NCBI GenBank assembly: GCA_032358165.1 | Contig: JAALGY010000010.1 | Coordinates: 1,550,001-1,614,000 of the forward strand | Length of the DNA stretch: 64,000 nt | Direction: 5' to 3' | DNA from: Diplosphaera chodatii | Lineage: Eukaryota > Chlorophyta > Trebouxiophyceae > Prasiolales > Stichococcaceae | Shown: positions 11,801 through 23,466 of the stretch, one piece after another | How the letters are laid out: each line of letters starts with the position of its first letter | How positions within the stretch are numbered: position 1 is the first letter of the stretch | Program-made: the position numbers and the translations under genes | Notes under the pieces: model-generated | Database searches by the model: none | What the model was told of the DNA's origin: nothing | The model's input: the letters and a program-made list of their open reading frames with translations, nothing else

Positions 11801-14503
11801 TGCTGCAACTAGACCTGAGTCATGTGCACTACAGGCGTGGCGTTGCTCGGGTCGCTGCCTGCGCTGAAAAACCTGAAGTTCGACCTCGCGCACGGCAACT
11901 GGCTGGCAGACGATCACCTTAAGCAGCTGTCACGGCTGCACTTGACGTCTTTATCCCTGCCGCCGCTGTGCAAGGTGTGCAGGGTCTGTTGCTTCGTGTG
12001 TGGCAATGTTGTCCACATGCATCATGCCCTCAAACCCCATGTGCATCAGCCGTACTCCCTCAATTCTGGGGTCATGCACAGGTCAGTGGAGGGCGAGGCG
12101 AGCATAGTGTTGATACTAGCAGCCAGCATGGTAGCAGCCAACATGGTAGTGGCCAGCATGCACTCCGTGCCGTTCGTGAAACGCAGGATGCTGGCGCAGC
12201 ATTCGCAGAGCTGGCGGGGTGCAAGACAACGCTGCGGGAGCTGAGCATCAGGGGGACCGCGCAGGGGCCAAATGTGACGTCCGGTGTTGCAGGTGCCTGT
12301 GCACTGTTGATGATCACCTCCTGGGCACGGCTTGCTGATCGTGGCCCTGCTGTCATACTGCATTTGTTGCTGCATCCTCCTGCTTCATCTGCAACACGAA
12401 ATATCAACAAAAGGTCAAGTTTAAATTGAGCACCACACCACCTGTCCGTGTTGAAGGCGGGTAGGCTCCTGGACAGCACGTGTCTGTGCTTCCTGAACGA
12501 TGGGGCGCACCATGCGCTAGGCCCCTTAGCTTGGGGGTAGGCACGATGGTGGCATTTTGATTGCAGGCTTCACCAACCTCACCTCCCTCCGGCTGCGGGG
12601 CTCGGTGCACGGGGAGGGGTCCGGCTGGCATGCTGGCTGCGTCACGGCGCGGCTGCAGGCGCTGCCGGCGCTCACGGCGGCTGCGGACGGCGGCGCCAGG
12701 TACCCGCCTTGCGAACCAGCTGCCCAACTGCGGATATCCTTCAGCTCGCCATGCCACGCTGGTGTACAGTGCCCTGCCCTGGGATGTCTGGCATTGTTGC
12801 ATCACTGCGAAGGCTCAACGGGTTGCTGATTTGCTGGGGTCAACTGAAATACTGGAAGTCTAGACCTCAACCACAGACCTCTTATGCCCTCTGCCGGCAG
12901 CAGCCGACACCAGCTGCAGCTGCTGTCCCCACACAGCAGCATTGCCATTGCAATGGGATGCGTGGTACAGCGTGGCCCCATGGGCTGTTACGGCGCTGCA
13001 ATGGCTGGCAGCTGCATGCGATGCGCAGGGATCGTCATGCTGTCAGGTCCGCAGACGACAGACGAATCAATCATGCTGCACTATTCCGCTTTGCAGGCTG
13101 CTGCGGCGCCTGTCGCTTTCGTATATCAGCATGAGCACGGCGGATCTGGATCATGGTTTGGCAGGCCTCGTCAATCTGCAGGTGCGCATGCTTGGTTTTG
13201 CTTGCGTGCGAGCAGCGCTGTAGCCCATCGCACGCTTGCAACGCCTGCAAGCTGGTTCACCTGATTAGTCAGCAGACATACCAGCTGCCGTCGCGGGCTC
13301 TCCCTGTGTAGCAGCATCGTGCTTGGCCGTTTGACGGTTGCCCCTTTGCTGTGCAGGACCTGCGCTTGAGCCAGGTGCGGGGGGCAGTCGGCAGTTTCCT
13401 GGGGTATGCCTCGCCCACGCTGCGCTGCCTCCGTGTGGAGCAGCTGCCAGACTTTGAGGTGAGCACGGTCGTTGTATGAAGCTCGGCGCCTGGCATGACG
13501 GGCGTTGAACGCAGATCCTCAACAACTGCTGTCCATTGTAGCTCGCGGTGCCGCTGCAGGTTGCAATGACTGTGCGGTCCTTCTGAACCCATTAACCGCG
13601 CATAGATGTTGAACTGGAAACTATGTCCACCTCACTGCCAGCTTCATGTGCGCAGGCGTCGACGCTGCTGCTGTTGACACGGCTGACCGCTTTGACTGAG
13701 CTGCGTCTGTGCGGGCAAGCGAGCCTGGTTGGTGACGCGCCTATGGCGGCGCTGACATCAAGCATGCCGCCCGACCTGGCAGTCCTTCAGCTCCGAGCCA
13801 GCTCGGTGGGCTGACCCTGACTGTCAAGACATGATGTGTCAGTGCAGCAGCATGCCAAGCATGCCAGCCATGGTCGCAAAAGCCACGATGTTGCAGCCGC
13901 CTCTCGAAAGTTCTGCTGCCAAGATCAACAGCGGTCTTCACCGCAGCCGGAGACGGTGCAAGTGATGCGCTCATGGCCGCCTTGCGGTGTGCAGCGTGAG
14001 GCGCTGCTGTCGAACGCGGTGCTGGCGCTGTTCGCGTCGCCGTTCCTGGGCCCCTGCAAGCTGCAGCACCTGGACCTGAGCGGGCAGCGGGGCGTGAGCA
14101 CCAGCGGCATCGCGAGTCTTGCCCGCGGTCGCTTCCCAGGTCTGTGGGCACCCCGTGCTTGCGCTGTTCGCTCCTTGCGGCGGCGGTGCGCTGGTTTGGC
14201 ACGGCGCCATCCCAAGACCACATGGAAACAGCCAGTGGTGTGGCAGGCCAAGTTGTTTGCATGACTGATGCCTTTTCTGTGTGACATGCACCTGCAGCGT
14301 TGGAGGAGCTCATTATCGACGACACCTACGTGCACGACGGAGTGCTGGGGCTGCTGGCGCCCTTGGCCGGCAGCCTGGAGTTCATCTCAGCGGTGGTGCC
14401 GCCACCCTACCACTATGAAGGTCCATTCACTGAGGCGGGCGTGCAGAGGGCAATGGCGGCCTTTGCAGAGCGGGGCGGTGCGCCGGAAATCAAGATCGGC
14501 TAG
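8820..14503 (+). CDS. F-box-like / leucine-rich-repeat protein, tandem copy 2
   Basis: Predicted 787 aa from 17 exons: 8820-9048, 9234-9330, 9603-9769, 9990-10075, 10250-10426 (GC donor GCACGC), 10579-10762, 10926-11035, 11207-11341, 11589-11700, 11835-11974, 12187-12292, 12567-12699, 13097-13181, 13357-13458, 13656-13805, 13995-14139, 14298-14503. Every intron position and phase matches copy 1, and the proteins align end to end (for example RFSGNAMAFEGLSALTQLTR against RFTGNAMAFDGLTTVTQLTR; LLAPLAGSLEFI against LLAPLAGSLELI). Intron sequences show no obvious similarity, so the duplication is not recent. Same architecture: N-terminal F-box-like segment (ITDLSPEVFMLIVDRLLP), then LRRs. Probable SCF substrate adaptor; target unknown. 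Confidence 0.82.
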
Positions 14504-15535
14504 ATCTGCCATACTCTCATGCTGTGTTTTTCTGCTGAGCGGGGATTACAGTAGTGCTACCGCTGCAAGCTGTGTAGGGCAGCATTTGTGTCTGGCAATT
14601 GGTGGACACCTACCCTGGCAGCGTCTGTTAACTGCGGCAGGCTGTGTCAGTCCCCAGAAACATAGATGGAGAGAAACAAACGTCACGGCATGCCTCCAAC
14701 GTGACAACAGCGTGTGGATTTCTCCACAGGGGCTCCAGTCACACTCTCACAGTCATGCTCGCCATGCTGGCGTGAGCTGGCAACTCATATTCTGTTGGCG
14801 CTTTGGAATATCGGCATGACTGGCTCTGCGTGGCTTCTGTGTGGCCCACAGCAGCCTCTGACGCTGCTCACATCGTTCACAACACTTGTCCGCTGCGTGT
14901 GCGTGAAGTACGGGGCCTATCAGCGAGTTCCAGAGACGCCATAGCGACACCAGGAGAGGGAACAACAGCGTCTGTCGTCAGGTGGAGCCCTGCAAGCTTG
15001 CAGCTTTTCAGCTTGACCTGGACTCGCTGTCCCCAGGCGTCTGAGACGGTGACATCTGGCTCGAAAGGCATCGCGCAGGGGTGCACCTGTAGATCCTGCA
15101 GCTAGATTGGGATTGACCAAAAGTGCGAGGTTGTGGCTATCGGCCTGCACGACAAGCAGTTCACAGCCGTGCCTTCACAAACACCACCGTTTGTCTTGTC
15201 GTGGGTGTCCAAGTAGACCGATAAGGCATCTGCTGCGGCTCGCAATGCGTCGTGCATGAATGGGCTTTTGTTCACGTGCGGATGGCTGGGGACAGTGGTC
15301 CATTCTTATGTACATAGGACACTTGGTACACGGTGCCGCAGTACATATCAAACATATAGCATGCCCGATGTATACTCTGCTGTGAAAGTGCCCGGCTCTC
15401 GATGATGCGGGTGTCAAGTGTCCTGCAGGCCATAGGTCCCTGCATGGTGCAGGTGGCACAGTACATGTCAAAAAGATTCAGAAGATGCTGCTTGATGCGG
15501 TGTCAACGTTGTGAATGCTCAGGTCATTTCCAAGC
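14504..15535. other. Intergenic, F-box/LRR 2 to purple acid phosphatase
   Basis: About 1 kb with no coding signal I can support on either strand: short frames only, no family motifs, no phase-consistent exons. The right end should contain the promoter of the phosphatase gene. Confidence 0.5.
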
Positions 15536-18500
15536 ATGGCCCGCGTGCCAGCAGCCGCGCTGGCCGTGGCGCTGGTGGCGGCGCTGCTGTGCGGAGCCGC
15601 GGCGCAGACCAACTGCCCAGCATCCTGCGACCTTCCGCAGTGCCCCTGCTACCAAGCGTGCGCCACCTCCCAAGAACCTGTGCCGCGTGCCTGCTGCATG
15701 CATGCTGTTGGGCTGACACGCATGTCAGTGGCTTGCCTCTGCGACGCCCCATGGTGGGCACGCGCAATTTCATGCGTCACCAGCATCGACACCCTCGCAC
15801 AAGATGGATGTGCGACTGCAGGCAGGTCAACCACCAGGATGGCACCAAGTACCGCCCGCCTGGCTGCACCGCCATGGCGCTGCCGGACAGCAACGTGAGT
15901 TCATGCAGTTGCAGCCGTGTTTTCCTTCCAGCATCCGGGCCGCAGGCCTCTCCTCATTGCACAGCCGTCGTGCCCAGCACCACATGCGTTGCAACCTGGA
16001 TGGCATCTGGCGGTCGGCATGCTAGCAGATGCTGGCAACTTCTGCGCCGCCTGCATGCAGATCGACCCAAATGACCCGCAGACAATCTTCGATGCTACCG
16101 TCTGCCGCATCCCAGACAGCATGTACCCTGAGCCGGACTCGCCCTACACGCCGCACGAGATCCACCTCCAGCCAGCAGGCGAGTTGATGCTGTGCAGCAC
16201 CTGGTGATACATGTGGATCGACATGGGCCCTGCTGCAGCGGTCTGCAGAGTGCTGGCAGGATTCCGGACACCTGATCAGACCAAATGATCCACTGCTGGG
16301 TTGTGATGACTCTGCTGCATGCACCTGTCCCTCTGGGTCAGGGGCTGGGCGTGCAGCTGACGCATGTGCTCTGTGGCAAGGTCACAAGCTGTGCAGTCGG
16401 CCAGCACGGTGTTTGACTGGTGCCCGCTGCCTGTGCAGATTCCACCTACACGTCCTTCTACATCGTGTGGGCGACGGGCTATGCGCTGGACCTTCTACCT
16501 GAGGTCCCAACCCTAGTCACATATAACAAGGGCAATGGCGTTGCAGCCACCACGACCGATGCGCAGTCCTACGTCTGGATCAGCACCAGCCCGTGAGTCG
16601 GCCCCGTCGCCACGCGCATCCCAAGCTCCGCTAATTGGCCAAACCCAGATGCACGTGCTCTGGCCGCAGCCCAGAGCTGCTGCTGCGTCGCCACTGCCGC
16701 ATGCCAGGCTGCAAGGACTAAGATCCCGGTGGCGTGTCCGCTGCTGTGCAGGTCCCAGGCCAGCAAGCGCAAGGTCACGCCGTACACCGGGAATGACAAC
16801 CGACGGGTGTACACGTCGGAAGACAACCAGTACCACAGCCCCCTGCTCCACACGGTGAGCAGGGCGCAGCAGTGTGGATGCTGCCGCGACTGTTTGTACT
16901 AATCGTTGGGGCAGCAGTTGGGGCTGCGCCAACAGTGCTGAGTTTGCAAGACGGCATATGCCCTGACCCTTGAGCATCATGTGCATGATGCACCCGGCAC
17001 GTTCGACCCACAAGACCTCTCTGACCACCATGAGTGGTCGTATTCACTGTATCTGTGGAGCTGACCATTGTTGATCCCAGCTCACGATGCTCTGTTGCTG
17101 TTGTAGGTCAAGGTTGGGCCACTGAATCCTCAGACGACCTACTACTACGTGGTAAGATGACGTTGATGCAGGGGCCACCAACATTTTCTCCACGACACCC
17201 TTATCTCGTACACGAACCTGGCATGCTGCTGCTCGGCATGGCCTGGGTGTGGTCATGCCGGCTGACGGGGCTATCAGCTAGCCATAATGGGGTCTACAAC
17301 CAGTATCCATTGTGCTTGGTGCCTGGGTGCAGGTTGGCGATCCCAACCGTGTCAACAATGGCGGTGTGTCGTCTGTGATCAGCTTCCTGGTGCCGCCAGC
17401 CACCGGTTCCCCGGTGCACCCCTGATGCCAAGCTGACTCTGCCTCCGTCAATCTGCTCGTGGATTGGCATGGGTCCCTGTGTGTGGCCTTCAGAGCGGCG
17501 TACAGAGACACAGCCTGGTGCTGGTGATGCTGGTCAGAGCCTGCATGTTTGCATATCATATGCGCAAAACAGCTTGCCTGTGTGTGCAGGGCCAGTACCC
17601 ATTCCGCTACGGCCATCTCGCGGATCTGGGCCAGACGTTCAACAGCTCCGTGACGCTCAGCCATCTCAAGGTACATGCCATGCCTGTCCAGCTGCTGTGT
17701 CGCGCTGTCCAGTGCTTTCATTGCACTGCTTGGATCGCTGAACACATCTGCTGCGCAAACCCTCAGCCGAAAGCCTCTTCTGGACTGCAGGATGGCAACC
17801 CATTCGCCATTCAGCTGCATGGTGACTTGTCGTACGCCGATGATTACCAGGCAAGCATTGCAGGACCTCGTTTTGGCAGCTGGCTGGACTGTTGTGGCGC
17901 TTCGGCTGTGCAAGTCCGACTGCTCTGCTGCAATGGGCCTCCGAAACGGATGCCGATTGCTGATCGTGGCCTGCGTCATTTCTGTGAGTGAGCGGTTCCG
18001 AGGCAGCTCCTGGTCTCCTTGTGCATGCAGTTTGACAACCGGGTGGGCTACCAGCCACGCTGGGACGTGTGGGGCCGCTTCACTCAGGTGTAGTGGCAGC
18101 CAACACTGCTGAAGTCCCGTTGCTGTGTCAGCACACTGTCACTTATGTCTATCTGAGACGACTCCACACAGCTGAGGTGCTGAGAAAGAGTGTTCGTCTG
18201 GGTGCAGAGCGTGTTTTCAAGCATCCCACTCGCGACCTGCCTTGGGTGCGCCCTGAATGACAAAAGACAGCATGAACTGCACCGCTGTTCCACTGGCTTC
18301 CCCTGGCTTCCCCTGCCTTCGTTCTGCTCTGGTAGCTGATGATCCTGCGACGCTGCCTGCTCTCTCACGAGGGAGACCCTTCGGTGGCAAGCACCCTGTC
18401 TAGTCTGCATGCATCTGCTCGAAAGCACCTCCCTCTGTGTTCCCCTGCACAGGAATCACGAGGAGGAGTCCGAGTTCTTCTACGGCGATGATACTACGCG

Positions 18501-18546
18501 GCTGACGCAGTGCAACTTCAATGTGAACAACTGCGCCAAGTCATGG

Positions 18547-18580
<34 letters not shown>

Positions 18581-20868
18581 CTGGCACCTGCATGTCTGTC
18601 GCCCTTCCACCAGCTGACTGTAGCAACCGTCCCATGAGTAGTGAGCCGTGCTACATGCATGCGCAACCTGCAAGGGTCATCTATTTGTTCGCAGGAACCG
18701 GTACCCGACGCCGTACATTGAGTCAGGGTCCACATCCCCCTACTGGTGAGTGCAACAGCGTAGATGCGCATAGCCTGATGTACACCACCATTGACGGGTG
18801 TGTGAGCTGCTGTCGCCGAGGCTGTGTCCACCTCCTTGACACACCACCTATCATGACCTTGCGATTGCCTGTTGAACGGCGGCGGCATCAGCTGACGTGC
18901 GTGTTGCAGGTACTCGTACAACCTGGGCCCAGCGCACGTCATCCACCTGTCCCAGTCCTCGCCCTCGTGCAACAGCAACTCCAAGATCAGCCTGTCGTGC
19001 CCGTTGGGCCCCGTGCTCGAGAGGTGGGCCCGACCACGACTCATGTTCCTGCATTCAGCAGCACCACCCAGCGACGCAAGGCGGCATGACCCTGCAACCA
19101 GCTGCGGTCTGGAACCTGTGCATGACCTCAACTGGCAATTTGAGAAGTGCAGTAGTCTTCATGTCCTGACGCCTCCCTCCTGCGTGGTTGCAGTGCGCAG
19201 TCCAAGTGGCTCAAGGCAGATCTGGCCAAGGTGAAGCGGAGCACAACGCCATGGCTGTTCGTCTCGTTCCACGAGGTGCGTTCCAAACGCAGATGTCGTG
19301 GCTGTCCCCTGCCGCAGTGCTCTCGCAGCGGAAACCGCTTACAATGCGGCAAGCAGTGGCAAGTAGCGTCCACATCACGAATGTCATACAATGATGATAC
19401 GTTACCAGTAGTAATATAAAACCCGGGCTTCTGCCACATGTGTGCCGTGGCGTTGAGCCTCATTCGTTGTTCTTGCTGCCAGCAGCCGTACTACAGCACT
19501 GAGAGCACATATGGGCAGGCGACCTACTTCAAGGTGAGACCCAAGGGACAGAACGACAACGTGCTGAGACAACCTTGCCCACACTCTGCTGTCTATGCCA
19601 AGTCTCGCAGCTGCTTGTCATGCTCACCAGCTCCTGAGGCTCCACTCACTATTTACTCAAGCAACGAAGCATCAGCCCGAGCGATGCAGCACCCAGCCCA
19701 GGCACCGCATGATGCTGTGCTATATGCCACACCGGCAACGGGTACTGTAATGCTGCAGGAGAACCTCGAGCCTATCTTCTATCAGTATGGCGTGGATGTG
19801 ATCTTCACTGGACATGTGCACGCCTATGAGAGGTACCTGCACATTGATCTGCAAGTGCTTCGATGTGCAATGATCCCCATCAGAAGCCGTGACACTCATT
19901 GCTGATGCGTGTCTGGCATATGTATGAAGCACATGCTGTACTTGAGCACAACCCGCCCACCAAGCACCATGTGATTGGTTGTCTCGCAGGACGTACCCCG
20001 TCTACAAGGACAACGTGCGCATACTTCCTGTCGTCATCTGCACGGACGGCATGCCTTGGGCTTACATTGGCATCTTGGTCTGCTTTCGAGATAGGACGTG
20101 CCAACGGCCAGTCACTTGTTGCGCATGTTGGACGTGCAGATTGACGAGTGCGCGCCCGTGTACGTCTGCATTGGCGACGGCGGCAACGAGGAGGTAGGAA
20201 ACACCTACCTCCACTGCCGCCGCCGTGTGCATGCGTGTCGGCGTGTAGGGCACGAGCCTGTCATGTTGCTGTCAGCGCGCCCGCTATGCATGCACAAGTG
20301 ACCCGTTCATGTGCTCTTAAGTGCATTTGAACGCATTGTTTCAGCCAACCTGTCACCATCCGCAGGGTCCGTCCGAGTACTCCACAGCCCCGCCGGCAGC
20401 CTGGTCCGCCTTCCGCGAGTCGTCCTTCGGCCACGGCCTGCTGGACGTGAGCAGCTCAACGGTCGCCAAGTGGTCCTGGATCCGCAACCAGGACTCTGTG
20501 GCGACCACAGCCGACTCGGTGAGATGCGATGGACCCATCTGGGCCGCATGGTTCCTGAATATGCAGATCGCAGCACATGTCATACATGATGTATGCAGTG
20601 CGCCTGCGCCTGCCGGCGACGGTGCGACAGCTACTGCCAGAGCTCATGTTGCATGCGTTGGTGCCTGTGCCATGCAGCCCATGCCTGCTTGGTCTGGTCG
20701 CCTATGCAGCCTCGATGCTGATGTGATCGTCACTGTGCTGTGTTGTGCTGTGCTGTGCAGCATACCCACCTAGGAAGTGTCAGGCCTGACACTTCGCCGC
20801 TGCTGCCCATGCAGGTCACCATCCAGCGCCCAACGTCATGCGCCAACCGAAAGCTGACGCTTGGTTAG
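15536..20868 (+). CDS. Purple acid phosphatase (metallophosphoesterase), secreted
   Basis: Hydrolyses phosphate monoesters with a two-metal centre; secreted forms scavenge phosphate. The ATG at 15536 opens a clear signal peptide ([20 protein letters not shown], then AAAQ). Exons called include 16061-16178 (GC donor), 16439-16592, 16752-16854, 17107-17151, 17333-17413, 17590-17670, 17791-17850 (GC donor), 18031-18087, 18453-18548, 18695-18745, 18910-19023, 19194-19275, 19483-19533, 19759-19832, 19990-20014, 20140-20193, 20366-20518, 20815-20868. All five metal motifs of the family are present: ADLGQT (D-x-G), GDLSYADDY (GD-x-x-Y), NHE after an exon junction (GNHE), VSFHE (V-x-x-H) and GHVHAYER (GH-x-H). 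A short exon between 18088 and 18452, needed by phase before NHE, was not resolved, and the borders of the first two exons are approximate. Confidence 0.9.
18549..18577 (+). repeat. (GT)14 microsatellite forming a splice donor
   Basis: The GT run begins exactly at the donor of the phosphatase exon 18453-18548 and continues for about 28 bases. Confidence 0.92.
20775..20794. repeat. Perfect 20-base palindrome
   Basis: AAGTGTCAGG followed directly by its reverse complement, in the last intron of the phosphatase gene, 20 bases before the acceptor of the final exon. Confidence 0.95.
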
Positions 20869-21814
20869 GCTTCATAGGGGCCATCAGGAACATGCAGACT
20901 GATAGGATGCAGGTTTATGCCGAGATATATGAGTGACCTGGCTACAGCCACAATTTTGAAAACATTTTGCACACGTGATCCACTGGGTGATTCATCATAT
21001 TCTTGAGGAGAACATTGATGCGATTTGTTGTTTTGTTTGTGCGCCAGTGTGTGTGTACGTAATGGCATCTGGTAGCAGGCTGCAGTCGCCAGACTTGTTA
21101 CAGTATGACCATCTGGCATGCGTTGTGGTCAGACAACAGATAAATTTGCTTACATATATACACACTCTGAATCAAGGTAGCTGCGCGGCTCATTACAACA
21201 TACAGGTTCTGCCTGAGAGTACCGTAGCCCATGTAACACTGGTGGCAGCTGCCAATACTTGCCCCGCTGCCGCAACTCAAACCAGCTGCATATATTTGCA
21301 GCACCTGATGACCGTTCTGACGCCCCGCATCTGCCGAGGTACACCATCATGCTACTGAGTATGCAGAAGAGGACACGCGATGCTTTACCTCTACAGGCCG
21401 TGCCAGTGCAAGCAGACCACTAGACAGTCTGCTGTTGACAGATCGCTGGACTGTATTCCTCGTAATGCTGAAGCATTGTGCTCTGATGACTGTGCCATTG
21501 CTGATATGCGGCAGGGATCGGCTCCCAATGCCACACCACGGAGACCCCCGCCCGGAGCTCAGGCCAGATGACTCTTGCGCAGAGCTGCTTGTGCCCAGCA
21601 CGGCGCCATGCTGAACACAGCTCTGCCAGGCGGCTGTCCATGCCGGCGTATGAGCGGCTGCCAGTGCTCACTTTGCTGCCTGACACATACAGTAACGGTT
21701 TTGGCACTGCTTGCCGCATCCTCACATTCCTGACTGCACAGGCCCAGATGCAGCAGTTGGCAAGTTGGATGAAACTGGCAAGGACATACGAGGGCCACTC
21801 ACACAGCTGACCTG
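20869..21814. other. Intergenic between convergent phosphatase and bHLH genes
   Basis: About 950 bases between two gene 3' ends, locally more AT-rich than the exons around it. No exon, RNA gene or repeat seen. Confidence 0.5.
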
Positions 21815-22959
21815 TCAGGCTTCCAGCATGAGCTGGCGCAGCAGCATTTGCTGGACTCTCTGGGGGTCAACCACCTCACTGCTGCCCGAGCAGATGCGAA
21901 AGACGTCAAAGCAGTTGCCTTCAGCTGTGGTCGTGACAGCAGCCGTTGTCACCTGCATAACGGTACACACACACAGTACACACACACAGTGCGCCTGCAA
22001 GGATAAGGCTGCCGAGTGGCTCAACCATACCGGGGATATATGTGGCAATCTGACGGCAGAACTCACAGCATTCACCTGCAGCTGGAGGTCAGTCAAAGCT
22101 GACGCAATGTCCAAAAGCAACCGTGGTCTGTCTTTGCAGTGCACCTGCGAGGCAGCCATGCGCCAGATGATAGGAATCAAGCCATGTACGTGCTCTGGGG
22201 CTACCAATCAGGGTGTCAGGCCGACCCACCTTCACCAGGCAGCAATCCCCTGCCTGCTCCACGATGATGCCAAAGGCTGCTGCTGCGCCGTCGGGAGCCA
22301 GGGGGAGGTGCAGGTCCTGGGCGCTCGTGGCATCCAGAGCACTGCGCCACCACGACCATGCTGATAATTGCTGAGACCCCAAGCACCCAGCTAGCATACA
22401 CATCTGGCTCAAGTAGGGAGCGCTGAGTGAGCACACAACAGTGACAGTACCTGTTGCCATCCTGCATCCGTGGACAGCTTTCTGTCAGCCTCCGACCCCG
22501 TTCCAGCAGACTGCACTCGCCAACCATGAACTGCCAGCTGTCAACAGCAAGACAGCGTCCTCACCGCCACACGCAGTCGCTTGACAAGGCTGATTGTGTC
22601 GCTGAGCACGATGTGCTTGGGCCGCCTGTTGTCCGCAGCCTCGCCGCCAGCACTAGGCGGCACAATGTCCCGAAGCTGCGCGCATCCAAGTGAGCTGAAG
22701 TCAGAATGTGATGGCCGCATGCCCTGCCGTTCATCATGCTGCGTCGGCCAGACCGCACGTACCTCGTCGATCAACGAGTTGATCCTGTCACGTCGCTGCT
22801 TCTCGATCGTGCTGTGACTCGTGAGCTTCGCACCACCTGTGCAGATGTGTCTGCGCATGTCACATGCCAGTCCATGGTGCATGGGGTCACCACACCGCCG
22901 CCCCACAGACGCCACTCACCTGCATCTTGAGGCCTCCCTGCTGCCATATCTGGCCACAT
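21815..22959 (-). CDS. bHLH transcription factor with C-terminal ACT-like domain
   Basis: Predicted 207 aa from seven exons on the minus strand: 22959-22920, 22836-22763, 22675-22565, 22530-22451, 22341-22230, 22144-22076, 21952-21815; all phases join. The basic region and helix 1 read SHSTIEKQRRDRINSLIDEV (the H-x-x-x-E-x-x-R-R pattern that contacts E-box DNA). Helix 2 reads RPKHIVLSDTISLVKRLRV. The C-terminal third (VHCKDRPRLLLDIASALTDL, then NCFDVFRI) matches the beta-alpha-beta start and later strand of ACT-like domains that mediate dimerisation of many plant bHLH factors. It is a nuclear regulator; target genes are unknown. The exon at 22530-22451 has the weakest support (chosen by phase). 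It faces the methylesterase gene head to head about 510 bases away. Confidence 0.82.
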
Positions 22960-23466
22960 GTTGCTAGGAGAACATGTGCTTGTCAGGAAGATGTTCAGTG
23001 CTTGCAGTCTGATGGAGATCAACAGCAGCTCGACGGACTGACTGCATCACATGCTGGCCCTCTTTGAGCGCCAAACGGTCCAGCGGTATGCCTGATGCCA
23101 AGCTGCTCTCAGCAGGATCCCAACGAGCGCTGAAGTGACGGTGCATGTCATGGAACATTGATCTCGACCAAACACGTGTTGTTGCATCCAAGGGGCAGGG
23201 CGATGAGTCAGGTTCTGAGTGCCTGCACTCAAAGTCCATGCTTCAAACATGCTGCACTACACTGCGCTCACACCTGCGGTGCTGCCGTCACATCCGTCAA
23301 GCACGTTGCCTCCCAGCCCTTCACGGTGTTCTGCCTGAGGGGGTGCGCACCAGATGCAGCGGTGCATGTTGATCAGCTGCTAGACCATGCTGTAGTCCCC
23401 AGTGCGACGGCAGGGATGACCCGCCTGTAGTCGGAGCTCGCTGACGCAGCACACAAGTGGGCCAGC
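22960..23466. other. Shared upstream region of bHLH-ACT and methylesterase genes
   Basis: About 510 bases between divergent start codons. No supported exon. It may act as a bidirectional promoter, but no motif was identified. Confidence 0.45.

Noticed and set aside
11767..11834. Possible extra LRR exon (SCHLLQLDLSHVHY) in F-box/LRR copy 2
   Set aside because: Would need a frame change and has no counterpart in copy 1; the two flanking exons already join in phase.
15175..15480. Short frames and a weak repeat around GTACATRTCAAA upstream of the phosphatase
   Set aside because: Only about 10 bases shared; no coding signal or element structure.
20735..20760. TGTGC-type short tandem repeat
   Set aside because: Degenerate microsatellite in an intron with no evident role.
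22005..22060. Possible tRNA (A-box-like GCCGAGTGG)
   Set aside because: No B box or acceptor stem at suitable spacing; lies in an intron of the bHLH gene.
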